64,000 bases of DNA from Pseudomonas fluorescens (GTDB lineage: Bacteria; Pseudomonadota; Gammaproteobacteria; Pseudomonadales; Pseudomonadaceae): positions 4,084,501 to 4,148,500 of the forward strand of contig NZ_CP012831.1 in the NCBI RefSeq assembly GCF_001307275.1, read 5' to 3'. Under the pieces are notes generated by a model. The model did not search any database and was not told where the DNA came from. It worked only from the letters and a program-made list of their open reading frames with translations. This document shows, piece by piece, positions 28,755 to 38,821 of the stretch; position 1 is the first letter of the stretch, and every line of letters begins with the position of its first letter. The translations under genes were made by a program, and so were the position numbers.

Positions 28755-28839
28755 GGGGCTTCCTTTGGGCTGCCATACAAAATTTGCCCATGATGCCGCA
28801 GGAATCCACTCCCGACCAGTTTCAGAACCTTATCAGGCT

Positions 28840-30345
<1,506 letters not shown>

Positions 30346-30431
30346 GTCGATTGCCTCGGGTCTTTCATAAAGGGAGACGTAAAAAGAAGCCACGGCGCAG
30401 GCTTCGAATGGCAGGGCCTGCGCCGACTGTT

Positions 30432-31283
30432 TCAGGATGTTCTGGGCTTGCCGTCAATGGCCGGTTCTGCATCCTTTGTAGCTGTTACAGCGCTGGGCAG
30501 GTGGCGGGCAATCAGCCCGCGATAGGCCGCAGCACCGAGGCATGCACCCACGATCGGCGCAAAAATTGGAACCAGGAAGTACGGGATGTCGCGTCCACCC
30601 GTGAGGGAAATTTCACCCCAGCCTGCGAAGAAAGTCATCAGTTTAGGACCGAAGTCCCGCGCCGGGTTCATCGCAAAGCCCGTCAGCGGCCCCATGGAGC
30701 TGCCGATCACGGCTATCAACAGGCCTATCAACAAGGGGGCCAGTGGACCACGGGGCAAACCGTTGTTGTCATCGGTCAGGGACATGATCACCCCCATCAG
30801 GATGGCGGTGATGATCGCTTCCACGAGGAAGGCTTGGCCAGTGGAGAGTGCCGCGTGCGGGTAGGTGGAGAACACCGAAGCCAGTTCGAGGCTCATTTCG
30901 GTGCCGCGAACCATGTGCCGGGACTGTTCGAAATCGAAGAATAGATTGCTGTACAGCGTGTAGACCAGAAGGGCGCCGCAGAAGGCACCGGTCACTTGGG
31001 ACGCTATATAGAAAGGCAGCTTGCGCTTTTCGAAGTCGGTGAACATGCACAGGGCGATGCTGACGGCGGGGTTGAGGTGGGCGCCGGAAATGCCTGCGCT
31101 CAGATAGATCGCCATGCTGACGCCGACGCCCCAGATGAGGCTGATTTCCCACAAGCCGAAGCTCGCACCCGCGACCTTGAGCGCCGCGACGCAACCAGTG
31201 CCGAAAAAAATCAGCAGGCCAGTTCCCAGGAATTCCGCCAGGCATTGGCTGGACAGGGACGGCTGTTGTAAAGCAGTTGTCAT
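30432..31283 (-). CDS. glpF: Glycerol uptake facilitator GlpF (aquaglyceroporin)
   Basis: A 283-residue MIP-family channel with six transmembrane helices and both half-helix NPA motifs: SGAHLNPAVS in the first half and GFAMNPARDFGPKL in the second. The Arg and Asp after the second NPA (NPARD) mark it as a glycerol channel rather than a pure water channel. The C-terminal tail of about 25 residues is polar and variable. It is the first gene of the glp cluster, 86 bases upstream of glpK. Confidence 0.96.
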   Translation of the reverse strand: MTTALQQPSLSSQCLAEFLGTGLLIFFGTGCVAALKVAGASFGLWEISLIWGVGVSMAIYLSAGISGAHLNPAVSIALCMFTDFEKRKLPFYIASQVTGAFCGALLVYTLYSNLFFDFEQSRHMVRGTEMSLELASVFSTYPHAALSTGQAFLVEAIITAILMGVIMSLTDDNNGLPRGPLAPLLIGLLIAVIGSSMGPLTGFAMNPARDFGPKLMTFFAGWGEISLTGGRDIPYFLVPIFAPIVGACLGAAAYRGLIARHLPSAVTATKDAEPAIDGKPRTS

Positions 31284-31606
31284 TCAAACCTCGGTTTTTT
31301 GTTGTTTTGCAGCGCGTTCAGTACAGCACGATTACGCGATTTCCACCGAGGCAGGATCCCCATCCTGAACTCGGGTTGCTGTTTGAGACATGTAATGTGG
31401 CTTTCAGTTTCGAAAAAATATAGACAAGAAACGCTGGTGTCAAAGGTCGAAAGTGAACCATTGGTCACATTTCAACTATTCGTGCTGTGAATGACTCTCC
31501 CCTTGGCGATGCGTCACCGATAGAGGCAGCGCAGCCGCAAAGCCTTTTCAGAGGCGATGGCTTAGAATCCGCTCACTCTTTTTTGATTTCCTTATCAGGA
31601 GCGGTC
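31284..31606. other. Divergent control region glpF / ybaK
   Basis: About 323 gene-free bases, AT-rich near 31380-31490. It contains TTTCGAAAAAATATAGAC (31414-31431) and GGTCGAAAGTGAACC (31444-31458), which could be degenerate GlpR sites, but neither is a convincing palindrome. An in-frame extension of ybaK into this region (from 31487) has no ribosome site. Confidence 0.35.
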
Positions 31607-32077
31607 ATGACACCCGCGTTGGATCTGCTTAAGAAAGTACGCGCCGAACATCGCATCCACAGTTATGAACACGATCCCAAGGCCGCCTCCTATGGCTTGG
31701 AGGCGGCGGAAAAGCTCGGGCTGGATCCGGCGCAGGTGTTCAAGACATTGTTGGCGGCCAGTGAAAAAGGTGAGCTGTTGGTGGCGGTAGTGCCCGTGGC
31801 CGGGAGCCTGGATTTGAAAGGCCTGGCCCACGCCGCCGGCGTGAAGAAGGTCGAGATGGCCGACCCGGCCGCCGCGCAGCGTTCGACCGGTTATTTGCTC
31901 GGCGGAATCAGCCCGCTGGGGCAGAAGAAGCGTTTGCGCACGTTTATCGACAATTCCGCACAGCCACTCGCCAGCATGTTCGTCAGTGCGGGGCGGCGTG
32001 GGTTGGAAGTCGAGTTGGCGCCTTCGGTATTGAAGGAACACACCGCGGCGGTGTTTGCTGATATCGGGCGTGCTTGA
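31607..32077 (+). CDS. ybaK: Cys-tRNA(Pro) deacylase YbaK/EbsC
   Basis: A 156-residue trans-editing enzyme that hydrolyses Cys-tRNA(Pro) formed by prolyl-tRNA synthetase. Features of the YbaK fold include LGLDPAQVFKTLLA with the conserved lysine in FKTLL, the loop GYLLGGISPLGQKKRLRTFID, and VSAGRRGLEVELAP. AGGAGCGGTC precedes the start at 31607, which is preferred to an upstream in-frame start at 31487. It is monocistronic. Confidence 0.93.
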   Translation: MTPALDLLKKVRAEHRIHSYEHDPKAASYGLEAAEKLGLDPAQVFKTLLAASEKGELLVAVVPVAGSLDLKGLAHAAGVKKVEMADPAAAQRSTGYLLGGISPLGQKKRLRTFIDNSAQPLASMFVSAGRRGLEVELAPSVLKEHTAAVFADIGRA

Positions 32078-32192
32078 TAGAGCAGGGTGGCCGCTGCGCA
32101 GCCTGTAGGGTGAAAATTCTGCTGATCTGTCACTGGATAATCCGTGTCGCTACACCCCATGCTGGCGCATCAGAAAAATAAGGAGAAGTGCC

Positions 32193-32984
32193 ATGCAGCT
32201 TGCGTTTCATCAGGTCGATGCGTTCAGTGACCGGCCGTTCGGCGGCAACCCGGCGATGATCTACCGGCTCGACGGCTGGCTGGCGGACGACCTGATGCAG
32301 AAGATCGCCGCCGAGCATAACCTGGCTGAAACCGCGTTCCTGGTGCGTGAAGGTCAGCATTGGCATATCCGCTGGTTCACCCCCACCACCGAAGTCCCGC
32401 TATGTGGTCACGCCACGTTGGCCAGCGCTTATGTACTGTTCGAGGTCTATCACGAAACCGTTGAGCGCCTGGATTTCATCTGCCGGTCCGGTTCGTTGAG
32501 CGTGACGCGCGAGGGTGATCGGCTGTGGTTGGATTTTCCGGCCGTCGTGCCTGCCGAGCTGGGCGTGTCCCTGGCCGTGCAGAGTGCCTTGGGCGCCGAG
32601 GCGGTGGATGTGCTGAGTTCCAACGAGTTGTTCGTGGTGCTGGAATCGGAGCAAGCGGTGCTCGATTGCAAGCCGGACATGGTGGCCCTGGCAAAACTGC
32701 CCTGGCCCGGCGCTATCGTCACCGCGCCGGGGAGCAAGCATGATTTTGTCTCGCGCTATTTTGCCCCGGCGATCGGCATCAACGAAGACCCGGTGACCGG
32801 CTCGACCCACTGCAGCCTGATTCCCTATTGGTCCAAGCGCCTGGGCAAGCACGGACTGACGGCTTATCAGTGTTCGGCCAGGGGCGGGGCATTGTTTTGC
32901 CGGTTGGAGGGTGAACGGGTGAAGATCGGCGGGAACGCGACGTTAGTGGCCAGCGGGACGTTGATGCTGCACTCAAGTCAATGA
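32193..32984 (+). CDS. PhzF-family isomerase/epimerase-like protein
   Basis: A 263-residue protein of the PhzF fold, two DapF-like halves. Diagnostic segments are FHQVDAFSDRPFGGNPAMIY at the N-terminus, LAETAFLVREGQHWHIRWFTPTTEVPLCGHATLA containing the catalytic-region Glu, and the second-half DPVTGSTHCSLIPYW. No phenazine biosynthesis genes are near, so this is a housekeeping PhzF/YddE paralogue of unknown substrate. AAGGAGAAG precedes the ATG. Confidence 0.9.
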   Translation: MQLAFHQVDAFSDRPFGGNPAMIYRLDGWLADDLMQKIAAEHNLAETAFLVREGQHWHIRWFTPTTEVPLCGHATLASAYVLFEVYHETVERLDFICRSGSLSVTREGDRLWLDFPAVVPAELGVSLAVQSALGAEAVDVLSSNELFVVLESEQAVLDCKPDMVALAKLPWPGAIVTAPGSKHDFVSRYFAPAIGINEDPVTGSTHCSLIPYWSKRLGKHGLTAYQCSARGGALFCRLEGERVKIGGNATLVASGTLMLHSSQ

Positions 32985-32992
32985 CATCAAAA

Positions 32993-33082
32993 TGTGGGAG
33001 CGAGCTTGCTCGCGATAGCGGTGGTTCGGCCTGCACTGATGCTGAATGTGGCTATGTCATCGCGAGCAAGCTCGCTCCCACA
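32993..33082. repeat. REPIN downstream of the PhzF-family gene
   Basis: A 90-bp paired REP with intact arms. The spacer includes GGTTCGGCCTGCA and GATGCTGAATGTG, nearly identical to the spacer of the damaged copy at 33127-33196, so the two look like a tandem duplication. Confidence 0.9.
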
Positions 33083-33126
33083 GGATTTGTGGATGACAGT
33101 CGATTTGTGCCTGTTGAAAATTTCCA

Positions 33127-33196
33127 TGTGGGAGCGAGCTTGCTCGCGATAGCGCTGGTTCGGCCTGCATCGATGCTGAATGTGTCCACTCCCACA
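33127..33196. repeat. Decayed REPIN, right arm mostly deleted
   Basis: The left arm TGTGGGAGCGAGCTTGCTCG and spacer are intact, but the right arm is reduced to CTCCCACA, missing the ATCGCGAGCAAGCTCG part. It can no longer form the full hairpin. Confidence 0.8.
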
Positions 33197-33200
33197 ATGA

Positions 33201-34310
33201 TTAGCTGGCCGCGCTGTAGCGTCGCACACCGCTGTCCACTGGTGGGATATGCGCCGCGGTGCTGCCCGAGGCCTGGAACAGCACCAGGTGTTCAGCCGCC
33301 ACGCGGATGCCGACGGCGGCGCCGACCTGATGGTCGACATGGCTGGGGAAGATCGATTCCAGTTGCGCACCTGTGGGTAATTGCAGGCGGTACAAGGTTG
33401 AAGCACCCAGGAAGGTCCTGCCAACGATTCTGGCAGTAAGCGGGCTGTCCGGGGCGTAGACGATGTCGTCTGGCCGCAGCAGCACGTCCACCGCGCCGCC
33501 GATGGGCCAGGTGTAGGCCCGGTTGCCGCGCAGCAGGCCAAGCTCGGTCTGTACCGATTCCGGGCTGTCGAGCTGGCCGCGAATGAAGTAGCCCTGGCCA
33601 ACGAAACTGGCGACGAATGGCGTCAGTGGTTCGTGATACAGGTTGTAGGGCGTGTCCCACTGTTCCAGGCGACCTTCCCTGAAGACACCGACATGGTCAC
33701 TCACGGCGAAGGCTTCTTCCTGGTCGTGGGTGACCAGGATCGCGCTGGTGCCGCGGGCCTTGAGAATGTCTCGCACTTCATGGCTGAGCTTGCGGCGCAG
33801 CTCGCCATCGAGGTTGGAGAACGGTTCATCGAGCAACAGCAGCTGCGGCTCCGGCGCCAGCGCACGGGCCAGGGCCACGCGCTGCTGTTGTCCGCCGGAC
33901 AGTTCATGGGGAAAACGCTTGCCCAGGTGTTTCAGGTTGACCAGTTCCAGCAATTCTTCGACGACGCGGTCCTTGTTCGGATGCTTGCGGATGCCAAAGG
34001 CAATGTTCTGGGCCACGCTCAGGTGGGGGAACAGGGCGTAGTCCTGGAACACCATGCCGATGCGGCGTTTTTCCGGGGCCAGGGTGAAGCCGGCGCGGGA
34101 GATGGTTTCCCCGGCCAACTGGATTTCACCCTCGTGCACCGGTTCGAAGCCGGCAATGGCGCGCAAGGTCGTGGTCTTGCCGCACCCGGACGAACCGAGC
34201 AGGCAACCGATATCACCGGCATTGAGGTGCAGGTTGAGGTTCTGCACGACCCGCTGGTCCTGATAACCGCAGGCCAGGTTGTGCAAGTTCAGCAGCAAGG
34301 CGTGGCTCAT
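33201..34310 (-). CDS. Orphan ABC transporter ATPase (FbpC/PotA-like)
   Basis: A 369-residue ATPase with Walker A GSSGCGKTT, signature ELSGGQQQRVALARAL, Walker B LLLLDEPFSNLD, and a C-terminal TOBE-type regulatory domain (VDVLLRPDDIVY). The class serves iron(III), polyamine or sulfate importers. No permease or binding protein is nearby. Its ATG overlaps the argF stop by 4 bases, so it is cotranscribed with argF, an arrangement also known in P. aeruginosa. The substrate is unknown; partner subunits must be elsewhere. Confidence 0.88.
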   Translation of the reverse strand: MSHALLLNLHNLACGYQDQRVVQNLNLHLNAGDIGCLLGSSGCGKTTTLRAIAGFEPVHEGEIQLAGETISRAGFTLAPEKRRIGMVFQDYALFPHLSVAQNIAFGIRKHPNKDRVVEELLELVNLKHLGKRFPHELSGGQQQRVALARALAPEPQLLLLDEPFSNLDGELRRKLSHEVRDILKARGTSAILVTHDQEEAFAVSDHVGVFREGRLEQWDTPYNLYHEPLTPFVASFVGQGYFIRGQLDSPESVQTELGLLRGNRAYTWPIGGAVDVLLRPDDIVYAPDSPLTARIVGRTFLGASTLYRLQLPTGAQLESIFPSHVDHQVGAAVGIRVAAEHLVLFQASGSTAAHIPPVDSGVRRYSAAS

Positions 34311-35227
34311 GCGTGGTGATACGCCGGCTCGACCAGGAACTCGAGCAAGGCCTTTTGCGCATGCAGGCGATTCTCGGCCTGGTCCCAGGCTACCGAACGC
34401 GGGTCATCCAGCAGGTCCATGCTGATCTCCTCGCCACGGTGGGCCGGCAGGCAGTGCATGAACAACACGTCGGCATCCGCCAGGTCGAGCAGGGCCCGGT
34501 TGACCTGCAGTGGCGCGAACAACTCCAGGCGCCTGGCGGTTTCTTCTTCCTGGCCCATGGAGGTCCAGACGTCGGTGCTCACCAGGTGCGCACCGGCCAC
34601 GGCCAGTTTCGGGTCACGGACGATGGACACCCGGTCCCCGGCCTTGGCCAGCAACTCGGCATTGGGGTCAAAGCCTTCGGGGCAGGCGACGCGCAGTTGG
34701 AAGTCGAATTGCATCGCCGCTTCTATATAGCTGTTGCACATGTTGTTGCCGTCGCCGATCCAGGCCACGGTCTTGCCCTGGATCGAGCCACGGTGCTCGA
34801 GGAAGGTCTGCATGTCGGCCAGCAACTGGCAGGGGTGCAGGTCGTCGGACAGGCCGTTGATCACCGGTACGCGGGAATGGGCCGCGAACTCGGTCAGGGT
34901 GCTGTGGGCAAAGGTACGGATCATCACCGCGTCCAGCATGCTCGACATGACGATGGCGCAATCGCCGATGGGTTCGCCACGGCCCAGTTGGGTGTCGCGG
35001 GGCGACAGGAAAATCGCCTGGCCGCCCAGTTGGATCATGCCGGCTTCGAAAGAGATGCGGGTGCGGGTCGATGATTTCTCGAAGATCATCCCCAGCACGC
35101 GGTTTTTCAAGGGCTCGAACAGTACGCCGCGATTACGCAGGTCCTTGAGCTCCACGCCTCGACGGATCACGCCGAGCAACTCATCGGGCGTGAAATCCAT
35201 CAGGGAGAGAAAGTGCCTTGCGCTCAT
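34307..35227 (-). CDS. argF: Ornithine carbamoyltransferase, anabolic
   Basis: A 306-residue enzyme making citrulline from ornithine and carbamoyl phosphate in arginine synthesis. The carbamoyl phosphate loop is FEKSSTRTRISFE (STRTR), the ornithine-binding HCLPAHRGEEI and the SMG-loop region DVWTSMGQEEE are intact. Size and sequence fit the anabolic rather than the catabolic (ArcB) enzyme. A candidate ArgR site lies upstream at 35355-35370. Confidence 0.96.
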   Translation of the reverse strand: MSARHFLSLMDFTPDELLGVIRRGVELKDLRNRGVLFEPLKNRVLGMIFEKSSTRTRISFEAGMIQLGGQAIFLSPRDTQLGRGEPIGDCAIVMSSMLDAVMIRTFAHSTLTEFAAHSRVPVINGLSDDLHPCQLLADMQTFLEHRGSIQGKTVAWIGDGNNMCNSYIEAAMQFDFQLRVACPEGFDPNAELLAKAGDRVSIVRDPKLAVAGAHLVSTDVWTSMGQEEETARRLELFAPLQVNRALLDLADADVLFMHCLPAHRGEEISMDLLDDPRSVAWDQAENRLHAQKALLEFLVEPAYHHA

Positions 35228-35631
35228 GATTGACTACCTTTTTGTAACTGACCGCAGATGCTCAAAGCCTTGTTTAATGAAAAAACGGGCGAGACCTGCG
35301 GCAAAAGCCGCACGGGGCGACGAAAATAGGGGAAGGCGCGATATTGACATTAAATGTCGCGTCTTACCAATAGGGCTACGGTTTTTGGGGATTTCAGCGA
35401 AGCCATCACGCGAATGCGATGACGTATTTGAGGCCGGTTTCCTGACTGCAGCGGCCCATTTGTACACTGGCGCTGCTCGGCTTGGCAATCAAGCGCGGCC
35501 GGGCGCGCCATGGATGGTGGCGGTTTATGCCATGTCCTTCGACTCTTGCGCCTGCCTGCTGGTGGTTGTGAAACATTTCCTAATGCAAAGGCCTGGGTTA
35601 TAAATGAGCCTCAGCGGCACAGGAGCCCGAA
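35228..35631. other. Divergent control region argF / small conserved gene
   Basis: About 404 gene-free bases. It contains the candidate ArgR site near 35345-35370. Near 35490-35600 lies the presumed promoter of the 95-residue gene. Short frames here (for example on the minus strand, 35234-35488) have biased, non-protein-like composition and no ribosome site. Confidence 0.45.
35355..35370. promoter_or_regulatory. Candidate ArgR binding site upstream of argF
   Basis: TGTCGC-N8-AA (TGTCGCGTCTTACCAA) fits the half-site consensus I recall for Pseudomonas ArgR. GACATTAAATGTC (35346-35358) overlaps it as an inverted repeat. It is about 130 bases upstream of the argF start. Direct evidence of binding is lacking. 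Confidence 0.5.
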
Positions 35632-35919
35632 ATGGATTCGAAAGAGCGACAATTGATGGAATTGCTGGGGCTGACCGCACGCTCGCTGACCCACCTGACG
35701 GCATCGGTGACGTCCATGTCATTCGAATTGCTGCGCAGCGATGATGAAGTGACCAAGGCCGCCGGCCGCCGGATGATCGATCGCATGGCCACGATCAGCA
35801 GCGGCCTCGACGAGCATTGGCGATTGATTGGCGAACTGACCGGTGTGCCCATCGCCCAGGAGGAAGTGGAAACCGTCGAGGAAATCCAACTTCTGGCACC
35901 GCCCCCCGAGGGCCCTTGA
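35632..35919 (+). CDS. Small conserved protein of unknown function
   Basis: A 95-residue soluble protein, mostly predicted alpha-helical (RQLMELLGLTARSLTHLTASV; DEVTKAAGRRMIDRMATISSGLDEHW), with an acidic then proline-rich tail (EEVETVEEIQLLAPPPEGP). AGGAGCCCGAA precedes the ATG. I do not recognise a domain. It stands 131 bases upstream of the molybdopterin oxidoreductase on the same strand and could be cotranscribed with it. Confidence 0.7.
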   Translation: MDSKERQLMELLGLTARSLTHLTASVTSMSFELLRSDDEVTKAAGRRMIDRMATISSGLDEHWRLIGELTGVPIAQEEVETVEEIQLLAPPPEGP

Positions 35920-36050
35920 TGGCACTGCATCGGCGGGCCTGATGCCCGGCAATTCACAGGACGAACGTCGCTGGCGCTGCCGGGAAGCACGGGCCATAGT
36001 TTTGTTCCCGCGGCCGAAAGTGCCCGCCACGAATAAAACAGAGACTGGCC

Positions 36051-38159
36051 ATGACCAAGACTCTCCACCACCGTGCGTGCCATCTGTGTGAAGCCATCTG
36101 CGGCTTGACCCTCGAAACCACCGAAACCGACGGCCAGGGCCTGGCGATCACCTCGATCAAGGGCGATGCGCTGGACACCTTCAGTCGCGGTCACATCTGC
36201 CCCAAGGCAGTGGCCCTGCAGGATATCCAGAACGATCCGGACCGCTTGCGCCAACCCATGCAGCGCATCGGCAACGAATGGCACCCCATCGCCTGGGGCG
36301 ACGCCTTCGCATTGGTGGCCGCGCGCCTGGCGGATATCCAGGCGCGCCATGGCCAGAACGCGGTGGCGGTCTACCAGGGCAACCCCAGCGTGCATAACTA
36401 TGGGCTGATGACCCACAGCAACTATTTCCTGGGCCTGTTGAAGACCCGCAGCCGTTTCTCGGCAACCTCGGTGGACCAACTGCCCCATCACCTGACCAGC
36501 CACCTGATGTACGGCCACGGCTTGCTACTGCCGATTCCGGACATCGATCACACCGACTTCATGCTGATCCTGGGCGGCAACCCATTGGCCTCCAACGGCA
36601 GCATCATGACCGTGCCGGACGTGGAGAAGCGTCTCAAGGCGATCCAGGCCCGTGGCGGCAAAGTGGTGGTGGTCGATCCGCGCCGCAGCGAAACGGCGGC
36701 CATTGCCGACCAGCATGTCTTCGTGCGTCCCGGTGGCGATGCCGCGCTGCTGTTTGGCTTGCTCAATACCCTGTTCAGCGAAGGCCTGACCCGTGACAGC
36801 CACCTGCCGGTGGACGGCCTGGATGAGGTGCGCGCGGCCGTTGCTGCTTTCACGGCTGAAGCGATGAGCCCGCTCTGTGCGGTGCCGGCCGCGCAGATCC
36901 GGCAATTGGCCCGGGACTTCGCCGCCGCCCCGTCAGCGGTGTGCTACGGGCGGATGGGGGTGTCGACCCAGGCGTTCGGTACGCTGTGCCACTGGCTGAT
37001 CCAGGTGATCAACCTGGTGACCGGCAATCTGGATCGGGTGGGCGGTGCGCTGTGTACCGAGCCGGCGGTGGACCTGGTGGCGACCACCTCGGGTGGGCAT
37101 TTCAATCGTTGGCAGAGCCGGGTCTCCGGGCGTCCCGAGTACGCCGGGGAGCTGCCGGTGTCGGCCCTGGCCGAGGAGATGCTGACCGAGGGCGAAGGCC
37201 AGATTCGGGCGCTGGTCACCGTGGCCGGCAACCCGGTGCTGTCTACACCCAACGGGCGGCAGTTGGAGCAGGCCCTGGATGGGCTGGAGTTCATGGTCAG
37301 TGTCGATCTGTACATCAACGAAACCACCCGTTACGCCGACCTGATCCTGCCCTCGACCTCGGCCCTGGAAAACGATCATTACGACACCACCTTCAACCTG
37401 TTCGCGGTGCGCAACGTGACCCGTTTCAACCGGGCGATCCTGCCCAAGCCCGAGGGGGCGCTGCACGACTGGGAGATCTTTGTCGGCCTGGCCAAGGCCT
37501 TCGCTGCCCACACCGGCAAAGAGCTCAAGCCGACCATGCCGCCGGCGCAGATGATCGATCTTGGCCTGCGCAGCGGAGCCTATGGCGACGCCTCGCCGCA
37601 CAAACTGTCTCTGGCGACCTTGTTCGACCATCCCCATGGCATCGACCTCGGCGCACTCAAGCCCAACCTGGCCCCACGCTTGAAAACCGAAAACCAACGG
37701 GTGCAGGCCGCGCCGGCGGTGATTCTTGCCGACCTTGCGCGCTTTGCCGCGTTGCAGGCGCCAGAGCCGGATGAGTTGCTGATGATTGGCCGCCGCCATG
37801 TGCGCAGCAACAACTCCTGGATGCATAACTTCCATCGACTGGTGAAGGGCAAGCCGCGTCATCAATTGCTGATGCACCCGGATGACCTCGCCTCCCGCGG
37901 CCTTGCCGACGGGCAGCGCGTGACGGTCAGCTCGCGGGTGGGGGCCATCGAAGTCGAGGTACTGGGCAGCCTGGACATGATGAAAGGCGTGGTCAGCCTG
38001 CCCCACGGCTGGGGCCATGCCCGGCCGGGCGTGCAGATGACCATTGCCAGTGGGCAGCCGGGATCCAGCGCCAATGACCTGACCGATGATTGCCAGCTCG
38101 ATGAGTTGTCCGGCAACGCGGCGCTCAACGGTGTACCGGTGAAGGTGGCGGCTGCGTAA
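36051..38159 (+). CDS. Molybdopterin oxidoreductase (FdhF/BisC-like), single subunit
   Basis: A 702-residue DMSO-reductase-superfamily enzyme. The N-terminus HRACHLCEAICGLTLE and GHICPKA supply the four cysteines of a [4Fe-4S] cluster. Molybdopterin-binding segments include LILGGNPLASNGSIM, VVVVDPRRSETAAIADQHVFVRPGGDAALL and the C-terminal RRHVRSNNSWMHNFHRL. There is no Tat signal, so it is cytoplasmic. At the expected Mo-ligand position (SRFSATSVDQLPHH) no Cys or Sec is present. No partner subunit or maturation gene is adjacent; the substrate is unknown. Confidence 0.88.
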   Translation: MTKTLHHRACHLCEAICGLTLETTETDGQGLAITSIKGDALDTFSRGHICPKAVALQDIQNDPDRLRQPMQRIGNEWHPIAWGDAFALVAARLADIQARHGQNAVAVYQGNPSVHNYGLMTHSNYFLGLLKTRSRFSATSVDQLPHHLTSHLMYGHGLLLPIPDIDHTDFMLILGGNPLASNGSIMTVPDVEKRLKAIQARGGKVVVVDPRRSETAAIADQHVFVRPGGDAALLFGLLNTLFSEGLTRDSHLPVDGLDEVRAAVAAFTAEAMSPLCAVPAAQIRQLARDFAAAPSAVCYGRMGVSTQAFGTLCHWLIQVINLVTGNLDRVGGALCTEPAVDLVATTSGGHFNRWQSRVSGRPEYAGELPVSALAEEMLTEGEGQIRALVTVAGNPVLSTPNGRQLEQALDGLEFMVSVDLYINETTRYADLILPSTSALENDHYDTTFNLFAVRNVTRFNRAILPKPEGALHDWEIFVGLAKAFAAHTGKELKPTMPPAQMIDLGLRSGAYGDASPHKLSLATLFDHPHGIDLGALKPNLAPRLKTENQRVQAAPAVILADLARFAALQAPEPDELLMIGRRHVRSNNSWMHNFHRLVKGKPRHQLLMHPDDLASRGLADGQRVTVSSRVGAIEVEVLGSLDMMKGVVSLPHGWGHARPGVQMTIASGQPGSSANDLTDDCQLDELSGNAALNGVPVKVAAA

Positions 38160-38248
38160 AATTGTCTCTGAGCAGCACGTTCTGCTTTCCGTTACAATGC
38201 GCCACCGTGTCGACAACTGACGTCGCAAAGTTTAAGCCGAGGTGCTCC

Positions 38249-38590
38249 GTGGATATCATCGAAACGATTAAAGACCAGATTGCCAACAACACCATCCTGC
38301 TTTACATGAAAGGCTCGCCGAACGCGCCACAGTGCGGTTTCTCGGCCAAGGCTGCTCAGGCTGTGATGGCGTGTGGCGAGAAGTTTGCCTACGTGGACAT
38401 CCTGCAGAACCCGGAAATCCGCGCCAACCTGCCCAAGTACGCCAACTGGCCAACCTTCCCGCAATTGTGGGTGGGCGGTGAGCTGGTCGGTGGTAGCGAC
38501 ATCATGACCGAGATGGCCGCCGACGGTTCTTTGCAGGCCACGATCAAGGCTGCGGTAGAAAAAGCGTCCGCGAACAAGACCGAAGCCTGA
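38249..38590 (+). CDS. grxD: Monothiol glutaredoxin GrxD
   Basis: A 113-residue class II glutaredoxin with the CGFS active site (GSPNAPQCGFSAKA) and the glutathione-binding WPTFPQLWVGGELVGGSDI. Such proteins carry glutathione-ligated [2Fe-2S] clusters and hand them to iron-sulfur assembly. The start is a GTG at 38249 with GAGGTGC 6 bases upstream; the longer frame from 38162 includes promoter DNA. Bacterioferritin genes nearby fit an iron-homeostasis neighbourhood. Confidence 0.95.
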   Translation: MDIIETIKDQIANNTILLYMKGSPNAPQCGFSAKAAQAVMACGEKFAYVDILQNPEIRANLPKYANWPTFPQLWVGGELVGGSDIMTEMAADGSLQATIKAAVEKASANKTEA

Positions 38591-38637
38591 TCCATGGAAG
38601 CCTGTTCACCACGCCGGTTGTGGTGAACGGGAAACCT

Positions 38638-38726
38638 TGTGGGAGCGAGCTTGCTCGCGATAGTGGTGTGTCAGTCAGCATTTTTATATCTGATCCACCG
38701 CCATCGCGAGCAAGCTCGCTCCCACA
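38638..38726. repeat. REPIN between grxD and bfr
   Basis: An 89-bp paired REP (TGTGGGAGCGAGCTTGCTCG ... CGAGCAAGCTCGCTCCCACA) with a TGTCAGTCAGCATTTTTATATC spacer, located between convergent genes. Confidence 0.92.
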
Positions 38727-38762
38727 GTGGTTTTGAGTAGGGCCTGGGAGAATCCAGGCAAT

Positions 38763-38800
38763 AAAAAGCCCCGCCTCTCGAAAGAGGGCGGGGCTTTTTA
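38763..38800. terminator. Bidirectional terminator between grxD and bfr
   Basis: AAAAAGCCCCGCCCTC-like stem: AAAAAGCCCCGCCTCTC and GAGGGCGGGGCTTTTTA with a short GAAA-type loop. It serves bfr on the minus strand and possibly grxD on the plus strand. Confidence 0.85.
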
Positions 38801-38821
38801 GTGGCCTGCTGCCGGGGAAGG

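Noticed and set aside
32193..32984. PhzF-like gene taken as a sign of phenazine biosynthesis
   Set aside because: No phzA-E or phzG gene is near. PhzF-fold paralogues are widespread in non-producers.
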